A stretch of 64,000 bases of DNA from Colwellia sp. RSH04. GTDB lineage: Bacteria; Pseudomonadota; Gammaproteobacteria; Enterobacterales; Alteromonadaceae. The first letter of the stretch is position 1. Every line of letters begins with the position of its first letter. The position numbers were made by a program, and so were the translations under genes. The notes beneath the pieces are model-generated. The model searched no databases. It was not told where the DNA came from and saw only the letters and a list, made by a program, of their open reading frames with translations. Shown in pieces: positions 52,713-62,350 of the stretch. Where the stretch lies: contig NZ_QXIO01000011.1 in the NCBI RefSeq assembly GCF_003545765.1, positions 1 through 64,000 on the forward strand, in the 5' to 3' direction.

Positions 52713-54420
52713 GCAATAAATAATAACTGCGGCAGTGAACATCGCATCTTGGTTTTTATTATGCTCTTTAATTTTCTAAGCTGCCTGTGCGGCAGTGAAC
52801 TTCAATCTGGTGCTGTAGCTCAACTCCTTTAATTTCTAAGCTGCCTGTGCGGCAGTGAACGCTAAAGTCGGTTTTGGTATCTTAACTATTGCTTTCTAAG
52901 CTGCCTGTGCGGCAGTGAACGAGGCATAATTAATCCTTAAGCACGAACAAGATTTCTAAGCTGCCTGTGCGGCAGTGAACTTCTACACTCCTCTATAAGC
53001 GTTGTGCGTAAATTTCTAAGCTGCCTGTGCGGCAGTGAACTTGGCTTAGTTGGAACTGCGTTAGCCGCTTTATTTCTAAGCTGCCTGTGCGGCAGTGAAC
53101 TTTAACTTCATAATCATCGAGCATTACCATAATTTCTAAGCTGCCTGTGCGGCAGTGAACACGAACTAATCGTTCAGGCTTTTGTTGATTGCTTTCTAAG
53201 CTGCCTGTGCGGCAGTGAACAACTCGCCAACAAACGCCGTCATATTTGTAGTTTTCTAAGCTGCCTGTGCGGCAGTGAACCAAATACAGTGTCACTTGTT
53301 CCTAACCTGTTATTTCTAAGCTGCCTGTGCGGCAGTGAACGTTGATATTGATGCGGGTGTTTATATCAATGCTTTCTAAGCTGCCTGTGCGGCAGTGAAC
53401 CGATTAACAATCTTTATTCTGCGCTTGTTGGCTTTCTAAGCTGCCTGTGCGGCAGTGAACCTAGACAAAGCAGAAAACCAAGAAATTCAAGATTTCTAAG
53501 CTGCCTGTGCGGCAGTGAACAGTTGATTTTTACTTTAATAATTAGCTTTGCATTTCTAAGCTGCCTGTGCGGCAGTGAACTAAAAGAGCTAGGCATAGCA
53601 CAATACGGTACATTTCTAAGCTGCCTGTGCGGCAGTGAACAGACCATCAATAGCAATGAAATTGAGCTTAGATTTCTAAGCTGCCTGTGCGGCAGTGAAC
53701 ATGGCGTTCAATTTTTAGGGGATGGAACTAGCTTTCTAAGCTGCCTGTGCGGCAGTGAACTAAGCGACTGGATTGAGAATAAAGACGTAAAATTTCTAAG
53801 CTGCCTGTGCGGCAGTGAACGGGCACGGAAAGCAAACGGCATTTAGCCACTATTTCTAAGCTGCCTGTGCGGCAGTGAACAGAAGGGCTGAGCGGGGAAG
53901 AAATAGAAGAAATTTCTAAGCTGCCTGTGCGGCAGTGAACACGATGACGATCAGTCCGTACCAGCGCATCACTTTCTAAGCTGCCTGTGCGGCAGTGAAC
54001 TGTGGAAAGTCGCAAGCGTTGTGTTGCTAGGCTTTCTAAGCTGCCTGTGCGGCAGTGAACTTGATGCACAAGAAATAGAACATCGCAAAGAATTTCTAAG
54101 CTGCCTGTGCGGCAGTGAACAATGCTAGAACGTATAGCGAGCATAAATACTATTTCTAAGCTGCCTGTGCGGCAGTGAACCTAGGGCATAAATCAGCACT
54201 TGACGCGGTAAATTTCTAAGCTGCCTGTGCGGCAGTGAACTATTAGTTATGCGACAACCAACTAAAAGATTATTTCTAAGCTGCCTGTGCGGCAGTGAAC
54301 CTAATTCTGTTAACGTGTAAGAGTCGCCAGCTTTTCTAAGCTGCCTGTGCGGCAGTGAACTTAATGGTATTAACGGTTTAAACGGTACTAATTTTCTAAG
54401 CTGCCTGTGCGGCAGTGAAC
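52713..54420 (-). CRISPR. Type I-F CRISPR array, 28 perfect repeats plus one degenerate, 28 spacers
   Basis: The unit is exactly 60 bp: a 28-bp repeat and a 32-bp spacer, as normal for type I-F. Read on the minus strand, the repeat begins GTTCACTGCCGC, has the CTGCC-GCACA-GGCAG hairpin cut by Cas6f, and ends CTTAGAAA. All 28 repeats from 52773-52800 to 54393-54420 look identical. The last copy (52713-52740) keeps only its first 13 bases on the minus strand. That degenerate end marks the trailer, so the leader is at 54421 and above, and spacers near 54361 are the newest. Transcription is on the minus strand, away from the cas genes. The spacers show no visible repeats among themselves. Confidence 0.98.
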
Positions 54421-54434
54421 AATAGCTTATCAGT

Positions 54435-54510
54435 AAAAAAATAAGTTACAACAAGTAGCTAAGAGGTTTTAGGCTTTTTTACCTAAATTTTTAGCTGCTT
54501 TGTAACTTAT
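54435..54510 (-). terminator. Leader hairpin with T7 run, possible attenuator of the array
   Basis: On the minus strand an 11-bp perfect stem (ATAAGTTACAA / TTGTAACTTAT) continues as AGCTAA/TTAGCT and TTTAGG/CCTAAA with small internal loops and a TAAAAAAG apex. Seven Ts follow at 54441-54435, 14 nt before the first repeat. It has the form of an intrinsic terminator standing in front of the array. Confidence 0.6.
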
Positions 54511-54525
54511 TAATAGTTAACTAAA

Positions 54526-54538
54526 TTTTTAAAGAGCT
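54526..54538 (-). promoter_or_regulatory. boxA-like antitermination element in the CRISPR leader
   Basis: AGCTCTTTAAAAA on the minus strand differs at two of 13 positions from the enteric rRNA boxA (TGCTCTTTAACAA). It lies upstream of the leader hairpin in the direction of array transcription. boxA elements that recruit Nus factors have been reported upstream of CRISPR arrays in proteobacteria. Confidence 0.55.
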
Positions 54539-54574
54539 ATTTTTTTAGGGTAAACATTAGTTTTCCTAAAAAAT

Positions 54575-54598
54575 AAACCCGCCGCACTCAGCGGGTTT
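54575..54598. terminator. Terminator of the cas operon
   Basis: Eight-base arms AAACCCGC and GCGGGTTT with an 8-nt loop are followed on the minus strand by ATTTTTT and on the plus strand by AAGTTTTT. It lies 36 nt after cas6f and separates the cas transcript from the CRISPR leader. Confidence 0.85.
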
Positions 54599-54634
54599 AA
54601 GTTTTTCACATTATTCAAAATCAATTAACGTAAA

Positions 54635-55243
54635 TTAAAACCAAGGTACTGTAGCTTGATTATCTTTTTCATTTTCACTTTTTTTACTTAAGCCATAACA
54701 ATTAAAGTCACCATGTTTCACTTGCTTACTTAACTCACAATCAATGAAAAACTTAAATTGTTCGTCTTTGGTTAAACTTTTGGCATTGATGTAAGGTAGT
54801 TTAGTTTGCTTATCTTCAAAACTTGCATAATGTTGTAATGCTTGTTCAAAGGTTTCCTCATGTCGTTTCGCTCTACGCCTTGCTAAACGAGCAAGATTTG
54901 TTGCAAACTGCTTTCGGCTAAAACAAGCATATTGTGTTATTGACTCTGGCACTGCCTTTATTGAGGTAATGTGTGTGTGGTCTGCAAAGCGCTTTAGCCA
55001 AGCATTAATTGATAATTTATCTAATAATGCTTGCGAAGGTGAAAATATTCGCAACTTATTACCTAACGGAAATACTTTATCCTTGTCAAAATATTGCGGA
55101 AAAGATAAAGCAATTTCAGACTGGTTATCACCCACTTTATTTTCAGCAAGCGCAATATGCACCTGTTGATAAACCTTAAACCAAATAAAACCTAAGGTGA
55201 TTTCACTGTCTGGTAATAAGGTGATATCGAGATAATACTTCAT
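54635..55243 (-). CDS. cas6f: Cas6f (Csy4) crRNA endoribonuclease
   Basis: The 202-residue protein cuts the pre-crRNA at the repeat hairpin and stays bound in the type I-F Cascade. The catalytic histidine is at position 29 (VYQQVHIALAE), the same place as in Pseudomonas Csy4. The arginine-rich helix (QFATNLARLARRRAKRHEE) that grips the RNA stem is clear. Last gene of the cas operon, 23 bp after cas7f. Confidence 0.95.
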   Translation of the reverse strand: MKYYLDITLLPDSEITLGFIWFKVYQQVHIALAENKVGDNQSEIALSFPQYFDKDKVFPLGNKLRIFSPSQALLDKLSINAWLKRFADHTHITSIKAVPESITQYACFSRKQFATNLARLARRRAKRHEETFEQALQHYASFEDKQTKLPYINAKSLTKDEQFKFFIDCELSKQVKHGDFNCYGLSKKSENEKDNQATVPWF

Positions 55244-55266
55244 GTCTCTTAACTCCTTTAAATAAG

Positions 55267-56292
55267 CTATTTATCACTTTCACCAAAGACACCACCACGT
55301 ACTAAAATAGCCATTACATAGTGTTCATCTTCAATACGCTCAAGTTCTGCCCCTCGTGCCCACTTATCAAAGAAAGTATAAAAGTCTTGTTTATCTTTAG
55401 GAGTACGGTATGCCTTACCTAAATTAGTAACTGTACCGTATGGTTCAATCGCAATTGGCCCTGCTGATTTTTCAGCATCATCAAACTCGGGGTACCAAGT
55501 ATCTATACTACGTAAAGCATTACCTAGCTTTTGCGAATGCATCGCGGCAATGTCTTTTACTGCATACAGAATTTTACTTTTTTTACCTTTACCTTTATCA
55601 AGCACTAATTCTTCACTTGGGTATACTTCTTGTGCATTGCCTACCTGAACAAAACAATTAACTTCTAGCATTAAAAAGTCATCTTCACTAGCGAGGGCAT
55701 TGGCAATGCGATCGCCTAGCTCAATTACAGCTGCATCATCACAGTTAAAGTGTTTAGTGCTAAATTGTGTCGCGTCAAATGTCCATGTTTGTTTCGCATC
55801 TTTATTCAATGCATTAACTTGTACTTCAATATTTTCAGCACCAACACGGTTTCGCCATAAAAAACGGCCATTAGCAATATTTAACGCATAACGTTTACCT
55901 AGTTCTTTAAAACCCTCTTTACCTACATAGTCTCGTACTGCACTGGCATAACTTTGTTTGAATAACGCGTTGTTACAAGCTGATGGCTGTTGCACCCCAC
56001 CCAATACTTTTAAGGTAAAGTGTAATTTTAAGGTGTCTTGCTCAGGGGCTAAGGCGCAGCTGTCTACCGTTTGTAAATTAGCTTTTTCTACTTCAGCATT
56101 TAATTTCACTGGATCATTTTTTATTGCTGCCTTTAAACGGTTTGAAATAGTACCTCGTACTGATTTTTCAATTAATGCTAGTGGCGTTACTACACTTCTA
56201 TCATCCCATTGTGTGCCATACATATAACCATCAGAAGGTACTAATTTTTTTTCAAATGCCAGTACTGATGCGGTGTCTTGATTTTTAGCCAT
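55267..56292 (-). CDS. cas7f: Cas7f (Csy3) Cascade backbone protein
   Basis: The 341-residue protein is the repeated backbone subunit that wraps the crRNA. It has the Csy3 pattern VLAFEKKLVPSDGYMYGTQW near the start, GRFLWRNRVGAENIEVQVNA in the middle and PYGTVTNLGKAYRTPKDKQD near the end. AAAGGAAATTATC precedes the ATG. 84 bp separate it from cas5f, the largest gap in the operon. Confidence 0.95.
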   Translation of the reverse strand: MAKNQDTASVLAFEKKLVPSDGYMYGTQWDDRSVVTPLALIEKSVRGTISNRLKAAIKNDPVKLNAEVEKANLQTVDSCALAPEQDTLKLHFTLKVLGGVQQPSACNNALFKQSYASAVRDYVGKEGFKELGKRYALNIANGRFLWRNRVGAENIEVQVNALNKDAKQTWTFDATQFSTKHFNCDDAAVIELGDRIANALASEDDFLMLEVNCFVQVGNAQEVYPSEELVLDKGKGKKSKILYAVKDIAAMHSQKLGNALRSIDTWYPEFDDAEKSAGPIAIEPYGTVTNLGKAYRTPKDKQDFYTFFDKWARGAELERIEDEHYVMAILVRGGVFGESDK

Positions 56293-56376
56293 GATAATTT
56301 CCTTTTAATTTTTAGTTTTGTTATATAAAGATTTTGATTTGTAAGTATATAAATTGAATACTGATAATAATTAATT

Positions 56377-57342
56377 TTACAAGTCGCTTAACAACTCGTC
56401 TTCGGTTTGCTGTTGTGTATTATTTTGCACACATAGATATAAATTGCTGCTTTCTTGCGCTTGGTAACGCCATAATATTTCATCTAGTGCTCTGATTTTA
56501 TGTGGCATTTTAAATTCACCTAAAGTAACAACACTTTCAGCAAAACGATGTGGTGTATCAGGGTCACGCTGATTTTTTGCTGCTCCCAGTTCAGTTAAAC
56601 CGTGAAACCCCGTGGCAATAGGCACTAACCAGCCTTGGGCTTTTCGCTTACTTGACCAAGTCACCTTCTTTTCATCACTAGATGCTTTATTATCTTGTTC
56701 GCTGCTACTCTCTTCATTGCTATCGCAAGAATGATGAATCGCCAAATAATCAATTAAGGCATCCATAGCATCTTGCCCTTGCTGCATAGCCTCAATCATT
56801 AAGTCTCGTCGTTCTACCAGTGCATAACCCGGCATAAGCTTACGTGTTAATTGATTAAGATCGCTGACATTACCCTGCTCTACTTTAAAAAACTCAGCTG
56901 GTTTAAAGATTAAAATATCTCCGCCCGCTATTTTCATGCAGCTATTAAGCAGGTGCGCTATTTTTTCTTGCACAAGCAATTCATCTTCTTTTTCAATACC
57001 TGAATATTCAATCACTAACGAAATATCTAAGTGACAACGTGCTTCTTCGATAAAGGCACTTCTTGCTCCCGTTTTATCTAATGGGTTACCCGTACCAACA
57101 ATTGAGTGAACAAAGTCACCAACACCTTTATGGGTTTGTAAATCACATTGGTGGCTTATTACTGCTGTACCAATAAATTTTAATGAATCAAAACCGTTAG
57201 CATTTAATTTTCGCTGTAAGGCGTGTACAGCACCTAACCACGCTGTCATGGCTGGAAAACCAATGGTAAATGGGCTAGAAAGTGCATTGGCGTTATGTAC
57301 TTTTAAGTGCGGTATTAGTAATAGCCGTTTTATATTATTCAT
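56377..57342 (-). CDS. cas5f: Cas5f (Csy2) Cascade subunit
   Basis: The 321-residue protein caps the 5' handle of the crRNA. Csy2 signatures are NALSSPFTIGFPAMTAWLGA near the start (the region that reads the CC PAM side together with Cas8f), GWLVPIATGFHGLTELGA and the terminal EILWRYQ. An internal acidic low-complexity insert (EESSSEQDNKASSDEKK) is at about 215-231. It overlaps cas8f by 4 nt. Confidence 0.94.
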   Translation of the reverse strand: MNNIKRLLLIPHLKVHNANALSSPFTIGFPAMTAWLGAVHALQRKLNANGFDSLKFIGTAVISHQCDLQTHKGVGDFVHSIVGTGNPLDKTGARSAFIEEARCHLDISLVIEYSGIEKEDELLVQEKIAHLLNSCMKIAGGDILIFKPAEFFKVEQGNVSDLNQLTRKLMPGYALVERRDLMIEAMQQGQDAMDALIDYLAIHHSCDSNEESSSEQDNKASSDEKKVTWSSKRKAQGWLVPIATGFHGLTELGAAKNQRDPDTPHRFAESVVTLGEFKMPHKIRALDEILWRYQAQESSNLYLCVQNNTQQQTEDELLSDL

Positions 57343-58622
57343 TTTAAAAACTCCCTGTTGTGCTCAACAATATTCGCAAACAATAAGCGCTCTTCTTCCC
57401 CTAGCGTTATGGCTTTTCTCGCTAATACTTTTTCATAACTACGGCTTATCCAACGAGATATTTCAATGACCAGCTTATCTAGCCATTGGTCTGAACTTTC
57501 TCGCTCCTTTTCATAATCACTGTGTAGCCAAGTCAGTTGATGACTCGCAATTTTTGATGTTTCTTGGTGGTATTGTGCTTGTGATATAGCTCGAACCGAC
57601 CACATTTTTTCAATCAGTAAGTCTATAATATCTTGCAGGTAGCGATCTCGTTTATCACGTGTCTCTATGTTATTCCTGTGATCTTCAAATACCTTATGTA
57701 ACGCTTTAAATGTATCTGCGTAATCATATTTTTTAAATGACTCTACAAAAAAATCACTGGTGGGAAAATAAACATCACGCTTTTCAATACTCGGAGGTAG
57801 TGACGATAACAAATGTGCTTTACCGCCATTTTGATTATTTAGTACGCTAATATTTTGCGGCTTAGTGCCTCCATAACCTATAGTAGTTAGGCCATAAATT
57901 TCACTAAAACCTTGCTCACTAAATTCATTTTTACGCTTTTTATCCCTCAGCTCTTTTATTTCATCTGAAAAACGTAACTTATCAAGGCGTGAGCGTAGTT
58001 GATAAACCATGCCTGAATTGGTTAACAATGATAATTGGTGATAGTTATTAGTTTCGCTATTGGCAATATCATTATCACCTACGGGAAAATATACTTGTTT
58101 TATTTTTGAGCTGGTTATATTTTCAGCAGAGCTTTCTGCCATGGCCATAAAGCCTGCCTTCAATTCTTGATAACTTACTGATTTTATCGTTAACAAGGCC
58201 GTTGCTAAGTCAGTGTCTTGTTGAATATGTTCTAATAAACTCTTGCCATCAGCCATCATTAAGGTGAGAAACTTATAAACATCTAATGCGGCTGCATTGC
58301 CTAGAGCATCAGTGGCTGCAGATACATTACCTGTTTTCAAAAAGCCATCCTCAATACGCTCAACATTAACCAATACTGACGAAACATAACCATTTTTATT
58401 TTTTCTGGCACTCGGGTGACTAAAAGTACAAGGATGGGTAGCCATTGATATTTGACCCGCCCGTTTTGCCGCGTTAGGTAACCACTCATTTAACGAAAAT
58501 TGCTGTTCACAAACTTGTGATAATTCTTTAACCTGTAACTCATCCATTGATGCTTTAACATTTTTCTTTAGCCAAGTTTCTTTACGTTCGATAAAAAAAC
58601 TATTTATTGCTGGATCTAACAT
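57339..58622 (-). CDS. cas8f: Cas8f (Csy1) large subunit
   Basis: The 427-residue protein belongs to the Csy1 family, which recognises the PAM and recruits Cas2-3. Family patterns include QFSLNEWLPNAAKRAGQISM, THPCTFSHPSARKNKNG and TIGYGGTKPQNISVLNNQNG. It starts directly after the cas2-3 stop (58623), with GGAGG of the preceding coding end as ribosome site, and overlaps cas5f by 4 nt. Confidence 0.94.
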   Translation of the reverse strand: MLDPAINSFFIERKETWLKKNVKASMDELQVKELSQVCEQQFSLNEWLPNAAKRAGQISMATHPCTFSHPSARKNKNGYVSSVLVNVERIEDGFLKTGNVSAATDALGNAAALDVYKFLTLMMADGKSLLEHIQQDTDLATALLTIKSVSYQELKAGFMAMAESSAENITSSKIKQVYFPVGDNDIANSETNNYHQLSLLTNSGMVYQLRSRLDKLRFSDEIKELRDKKRKNEFSEQGFSEIYGLTTIGYGGTKPQNISVLNNQNGGKAHLLSSLPPSIEKRDVYFPTSDFFVESFKKYDYADTFKALHKVFEDHRNNIETRDKRDRYLQDIIDLLIEKMWSVRAISQAQYHQETSKIASHQLTWLHSDYEKERESSDQWLDKLVIEISRWISRSYEKVLARKAITLGEEERLLFANIVEHNREFLK

Positions 58623-61600
58623 CTAACCTCCTTTGTTATTTACTTTAACCAAACCAAACTGGTCGTTATATTCATATTGTGCATTATCTCGTTCAACAAA
58701 ATTGATTTCACCATAACGCAGTGATACGCGTCTTTTACTGTTTAACCACTCATCATCTAGGTGATTTGATAATAAAACTTGGTAGTTGCGTTCAAACCAT
58801 AGATTATTTTTTTCTATTTCAGTTAACTGCACTTGCGTAATATTAAGTATGCCTTCGCGGTTAATCGCCTGATTATATTCATCAAGCAATGCCTTACCAG
58901 CCTCATCTTTTTGGGTGAAATAGCATTGCTCACTATCAGCGTTATAAAATAAAAACAGGTTAACGCTGACTTCGCTCTTTCTAAAAGGTGTAAGTACTTG
59001 CGGCAAAGCAGTTAAATACCATGTTTCGGTTAAATAACCTTGCAAGGCATTTGCCCCATAAGCGGTGTAGTTTGCTAATTCTGTATTTATAACTCGATGC
59101 TCTAACAACGCTAAATATTGCCCCTCGGACGATTCAGGAGTTTTTATGCGAGGGATTGCATTAAGGTTATTCGCTAACTGCCTAGTGTTAATCAACTTCA
59201 TTAAATTATGCGTTGGCAAAATGGCCTTTTTGTAATCTTCACTATCTGGCTTTTTATAAAAACCATGTTCAAAACCTGGACGAGTAAAGTATTGCTCGCC
59301 TTGTTTATCATTCGCTTTAAAGGCTTTAATGTTATATTGCATTAAACCTATATTTGCCTGCTCTACCGCATCAACTCTGTGCCGTCGAACGCGCCCTGCT
59401 AGCTGTACAATGGAGCGGTAAGACGAGGGTTCAATAATGGCCCAATCAAAATCATGATCACGACCAACTTCTTCTACTGGCGTTGCCACTAAAATGAAAA
59501 TTATATTCTGTGTTGGTTGTTGTTCTGAATTAGTTGAAACACCACTTTTTTGATGGATACTATCAAGATGGCTTCTAATTACGGGGTCACTAAAGGCTTG
59601 TTGTTCTTGCCCTGATTTTTCTTTTCGCTTTAATACCGCATCAAGATGTTTTTCTTGTTCGTGGCGCAATAAAAGTACTTGCTGGCTGTGATATGCCATC
59701 ACTCTCGCCTGAGTATTTTCTTGTTGGCTGTTATTATTAAAGTCAGCCTGTAACAAATATTTTGTTAGTTCAATACACGGTGAAATATTCGCTATACGCA
59801 CCACGCCAAAAGATACTTTTATGCCTGTTTTGTTATCAATACTATGATGTTGTTGATGCTTTGTTAAAATGGCTTGTTGCACCGTAGAAAAATACTGCTC
59901 TACTTTTGTTTGTTCAGATAATAGTTTGTCTTGCTGCGATGTCTTTTGTTTTACTTCTGCTAATAGTGGGCAGGCAATAATTTCCGCTTTGCGTTTGGCC
60001 ACTTGCTTTGTCAGTTTAGTTACTCGTTTTTCAATAAAGCTATCATGATTATTTTGATAGTTTTCAAGCGCCTTTTCAGTGTCTGTTGTTTTGATAGATT
60101 GAACCTGTGTGCTAAATTCATCTACCCAAGCACAACCTATTTCTGCTTTAGCATTGTCTCTGTTGTTACTAAAAATCTGCCAGCCTTTTTTATAGGCATT
60201 AAAATACCCTTGGGCTAAATCGGGTGGGATTGTCGCTGATGAGATCATCACTTTACGCCCCAACATACCCGCTAAATGGGTTAAACGGCCAATAGCGATT
60301 AAATCATCTCCGGTAAAATCATCTATTTCATCAATCACCAGATCAGATGACATTAAACGTAAACTTGGCAAAATATAACGACCACCGCGTTTGGTTTCTG
60401 TTGCCGCCATGATGTGATCTATTGTGCAAGCAAGTACAGGTGCATATAAAAATTGTTTGTCTTTAGTGCAAGTTAAAACAGTTGCTAAACCCTCTTCGGG
60501 AATATCGCACTCATAATCAATAAACTCGTCTAATAAAGCTTGTTTAGATTCAGATCCTAATACTTCCTCTGTTATTTCATTTTCAACAACTAGCTTTTTA
60601 GTTTGTTCACCATGGTGTAATTCTGCTACTGCTCTTGAGCCGATTAACACTGCTAATTGTGCTTTTGATAAACCAATAAGATTTCGGTATTCATCACCAG
60701 TTTGCAAAGTTAAGGTGCGTAAACCAAGGGCTAGAATATAACGTAAGCTATTACCATCGCTTGATAGCGCGCGCATTACCTTAGCATTGGCAAATGTTTT
60801 TCCGCAGCCTGTACTTGCCATATTCACCGCAAAAAAACCGACTGTTTCTTTAGCTTGTTGTGCTTTCCAATCGTTAATTTTAGTTACCGCTTTATCTTGC
60901 CAGCTAAATTGTGCAGGGCTTTTAGCTCTTAATACTTGAATGTCTGTTGCTGCAGGCGGTTCTTGTTCAAAAGCAGGTAATAAATGCGCAGTATTGAGCG
61001 CATTTCTGGCAACCCCTACTAAATGTTCATCTAATTTTTGTTTAAGTTCGCTAGTTTCTCTGTCTGTATTGGCAAATAACCCTGTGCTATTTTGCCAGTT
61101 TTTTGCTGCATCTTGTGATGAATAGAAATGATCACCTAACATTAAACATAAACGGGCATGATGTAATACTAAGCGGTAGCTACCATCTTTTATTGCTGAT
61201 TCAAGAAAGGGTAAATTACTCTTTAAACTATTTGCCCAGCGTTTTATTTGTTTTAGCCATTCATTAGATTCGCTTAATAAGCCGTTTGGAAACTCAAAAC
61301 AATTTTTGACGCGTTTTTGATATTCTTGTGGGTCTTGAGTGTTTTCATAACCCCATTCTTGGCTGATACGATTTAATAAAGTGTCTAAACTTTGAGACTC
61401 AACACCCAGCCACGCTTTTCTGGTCTCTTTTTGACTATATGAAAAATTAGGTAATCTATGATGGGATACAATTAACCAAGCAATTAACTTTGCGGCGTCA
61501 GGTAGTTGTGCCAACGGGCGTTCTTTTTTCTGTTTAACTATTTGTGATAATGCTTGCTCTGATAACTCGCCATTGCTAAGTTCATTCAACCATGTTTGAT

Positions 61601-62102
61601 CTGATTTAGTGCCTACCAAAGCATTAAGTAACAAGACAGAGATCCACTCATGCCTGATAGGATCCCCCTTGAATTTATTTTTGCTGTTTGGCGTTAGTTT
61701 TTCTTGAAATAACTTTGAAGCCTTGCCCCAATCATGCAACAGTGCTGATATTGCCGTTAAGGACTTTATCAACGGTAAGTATTTCCAATCATTTTCAATT
61801 TCACTGTTTAACAAATTTTTCCTTGTACTATTTACTGGCACCACACCTTCACCATTAAACTTCGCTTTATTACCCACTACCCATAAAAACTGGCTGCGAG
61901 AGCGTGTTCTAATCCAATGACAACTTACCGCAGTACTTTTGCTGGCAGTTTGGCGCAGCATTTTTTTAACCGTTTGTAGGCCTTCTTCCGTGATAAGTGT
62001 TTGCCAAGTATTGTCACCAATACGGTTGGCAAAGGCATCAAGCACTCTTCGGGTTTTCTTTAGGGCATTTTTTTCGCATTGCGAGACAAAAGTAACCATC
62101 AT
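58623..62102 (-). CDS. cas3: Cas2-3 fusion: nuclease-helicase of type I-F
   Basis: The 1159-residue protein fuses an N-terminal Cas2 domain (about 1-90) to an HD nuclease and an SF2 helicase, the form specific to type I-F. HD residues are H123-D124 (LLHDWGKA), H151 (RHEW) and HH 214-215 (SHHRLP). The helicase has Walker A STGCGKT ending at 436, DEID at 591-594, SSATIP at about 621 and an arginine motif VQLAGRVRRHR. With Cas1 it acquires spacers; with Cascade it degrades DNA. Its ATG overlaps the stop of the small zinc-ribbon gene by 4 nt. Confidence 0.96.
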   Translation of the reverse strand: MMVTFVSQCEKNALKKTRRVLDAFANRIGDNTWQTLITEEGLQTVKKMLRQTASKSTAVSCHWIRTRSRSQFLWVVGNKAKFNGEGVVPVNSTRKNLLNSEIENDWKYLPLIKSLTAISALLHDWGKASKLFQEKLTPNSKNKFKGDPIRHEWISVLLLNALVGTKSDQTWLNELSNGELSEQALSQIVKQKKERPLAQLPDAAKLIAWLIVSHHRLPNFSYSQKETRKAWLGVESQSLDTLLNRISQEWGYENTQDPQEYQKRVKNCFEFPNGLLSESNEWLKQIKRWANSLKSNLPFLESAIKDGSYRLVLHHARLCLMLGDHFYSSQDAAKNWQNSTGLFANTDRETSELKQKLDEHLVGVARNALNTAHLLPAFEQEPPAATDIQVLRAKSPAQFSWQDKAVTKINDWKAQQAKETVGFFAVNMASTGCGKTFANAKVMRALSSDGNSLRYILALGLRTLTLQTGDEYRNLIGLSKAQLAVLIGSRAVAELHHGEQTKKLVVENEITEEVLGSESKQALLDEFIDYECDIPEEGLATVLTCTKDKQFLYAPVLACTIDHIMAATETKRGGRYILPSLRLMSSDLVIDEIDDFTGDDLIAIGRLTHLAGMLGRKVMISSATIPPDLAQGYFNAYKKGWQIFSNNRDNAKAEIGCAWVDEFSTQVQSIKTTDTEKALENYQNNHDSFIEKRVTKLTKQVAKRKAEIIACPLLAEVKQKTSQQDKLLSEQTKVEQYFSTVQQAILTKHQQHHSIDNKTGIKVSFGVVRIANISPCIELTKYLLQADFNNNSQQENTQARVMAYHSQQVLLLRHEQEKHLDAVLKRKEKSGQEQQAFSDPVIRSHLDSIHQKSGVSTNSEQQPTQNIIFILVATPVEEVGRDHDFDWAIIEPSSYRSIVQLAGRVRRHRVDAVEQANIGLMQYNIKAFKANDKQGEQYFTRPGFEHGFYKKPDSEDYKKAILPTHNLMKLINTRQLANNLNAIPRIKTPESSEGQYLALLEHRVINTELANYTAYGANALQGYLTETWYLTALPQVLTPFRKSEVSVNLFLFYNADSEQCYFTQKDEAGKALLDEYNQAINREGILNITQVQLTEIEKNNLWFERNYQVLLSNHLDDEWLNSKRRVSLRYGEINFVERDNAQYEYNDQFGLVKVNNKGG

Positions 62103-62350
62103 AGGCCATCTGCCTTTTTGTAAAATTCAAAGCCACAATCATTACAGCACCATGCTCGTTGGTATTCATTCATTTCAAAACTGCAACCTGCGGGAGCATA
62201 TTTGCCTGTTTCAAACATTAGAACTGCCTTTTCGTTAGGTTCACCATAAAGGTAAGTTGCAATTGAATTACCATGGCATTGTCTGCAAATACGCGGTTTA
62301 CGCTGAAATACATACTTACCATTGTTCAGAGTGTTGTTGTATTTACTCAT
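62099..62350 (-). CDS. Small zinc-ribbon protein inside the cas operon
   Basis: The 83-residue protein has C22-x2-C25 (CRQCHG) and C69-x2-C72 (CCNDCGFEF) with C56 and C68 between, a likely zinc ribbon. The spacing CRQC, YLYGEPNE, AGC, W-C-x-D-C-G-x-x-F matches a widespread family of small uncharacterised bacterial zinc-ribbon proteins. I chose the ATG at 62350, with GGAAAAATTC before it. It overlaps cas1 by 8 nt and cas2-3 by 4 nt, so it is translated between the two adaptation genes. It is not a standard type I-F component. No function can be assigned; an adaptation or regulatory role is only suggested by position. Confidence 0.8.
   Translation of the reverse strand: MSKYNNTLNNGKYVFQRKPRICRQCHGNSIATYLYGEPNEKAVLMFETGKYAPAGCSFEMNEYQRAWCCNDCGFEFYKKADGL

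Larger units (their letters stand above)
54421..54574 (-). promoter_or_regulatory. CRISPR leader
   Basis: This is the AT-rich 154 bp between the cas operon terminator and the first repeat. It carries a boxA-like sequence and a long hairpin, both listed separately. Two imperfect copies of CTAAATTTTTA occur at 54483-54493 and 54521-54531. A standard promoter could not be fixed. Confidence 0.75.

Noticed and set aside
52993-54144. Open frames through the CRISPR array encoding repeated VHCRTGSLE or FLSCLCGSE peptides
   Set aside because: They are translations of the 28-bp repeat, whose 60-bp period keeps the frame open; no start signal or coding bias supports a protein.
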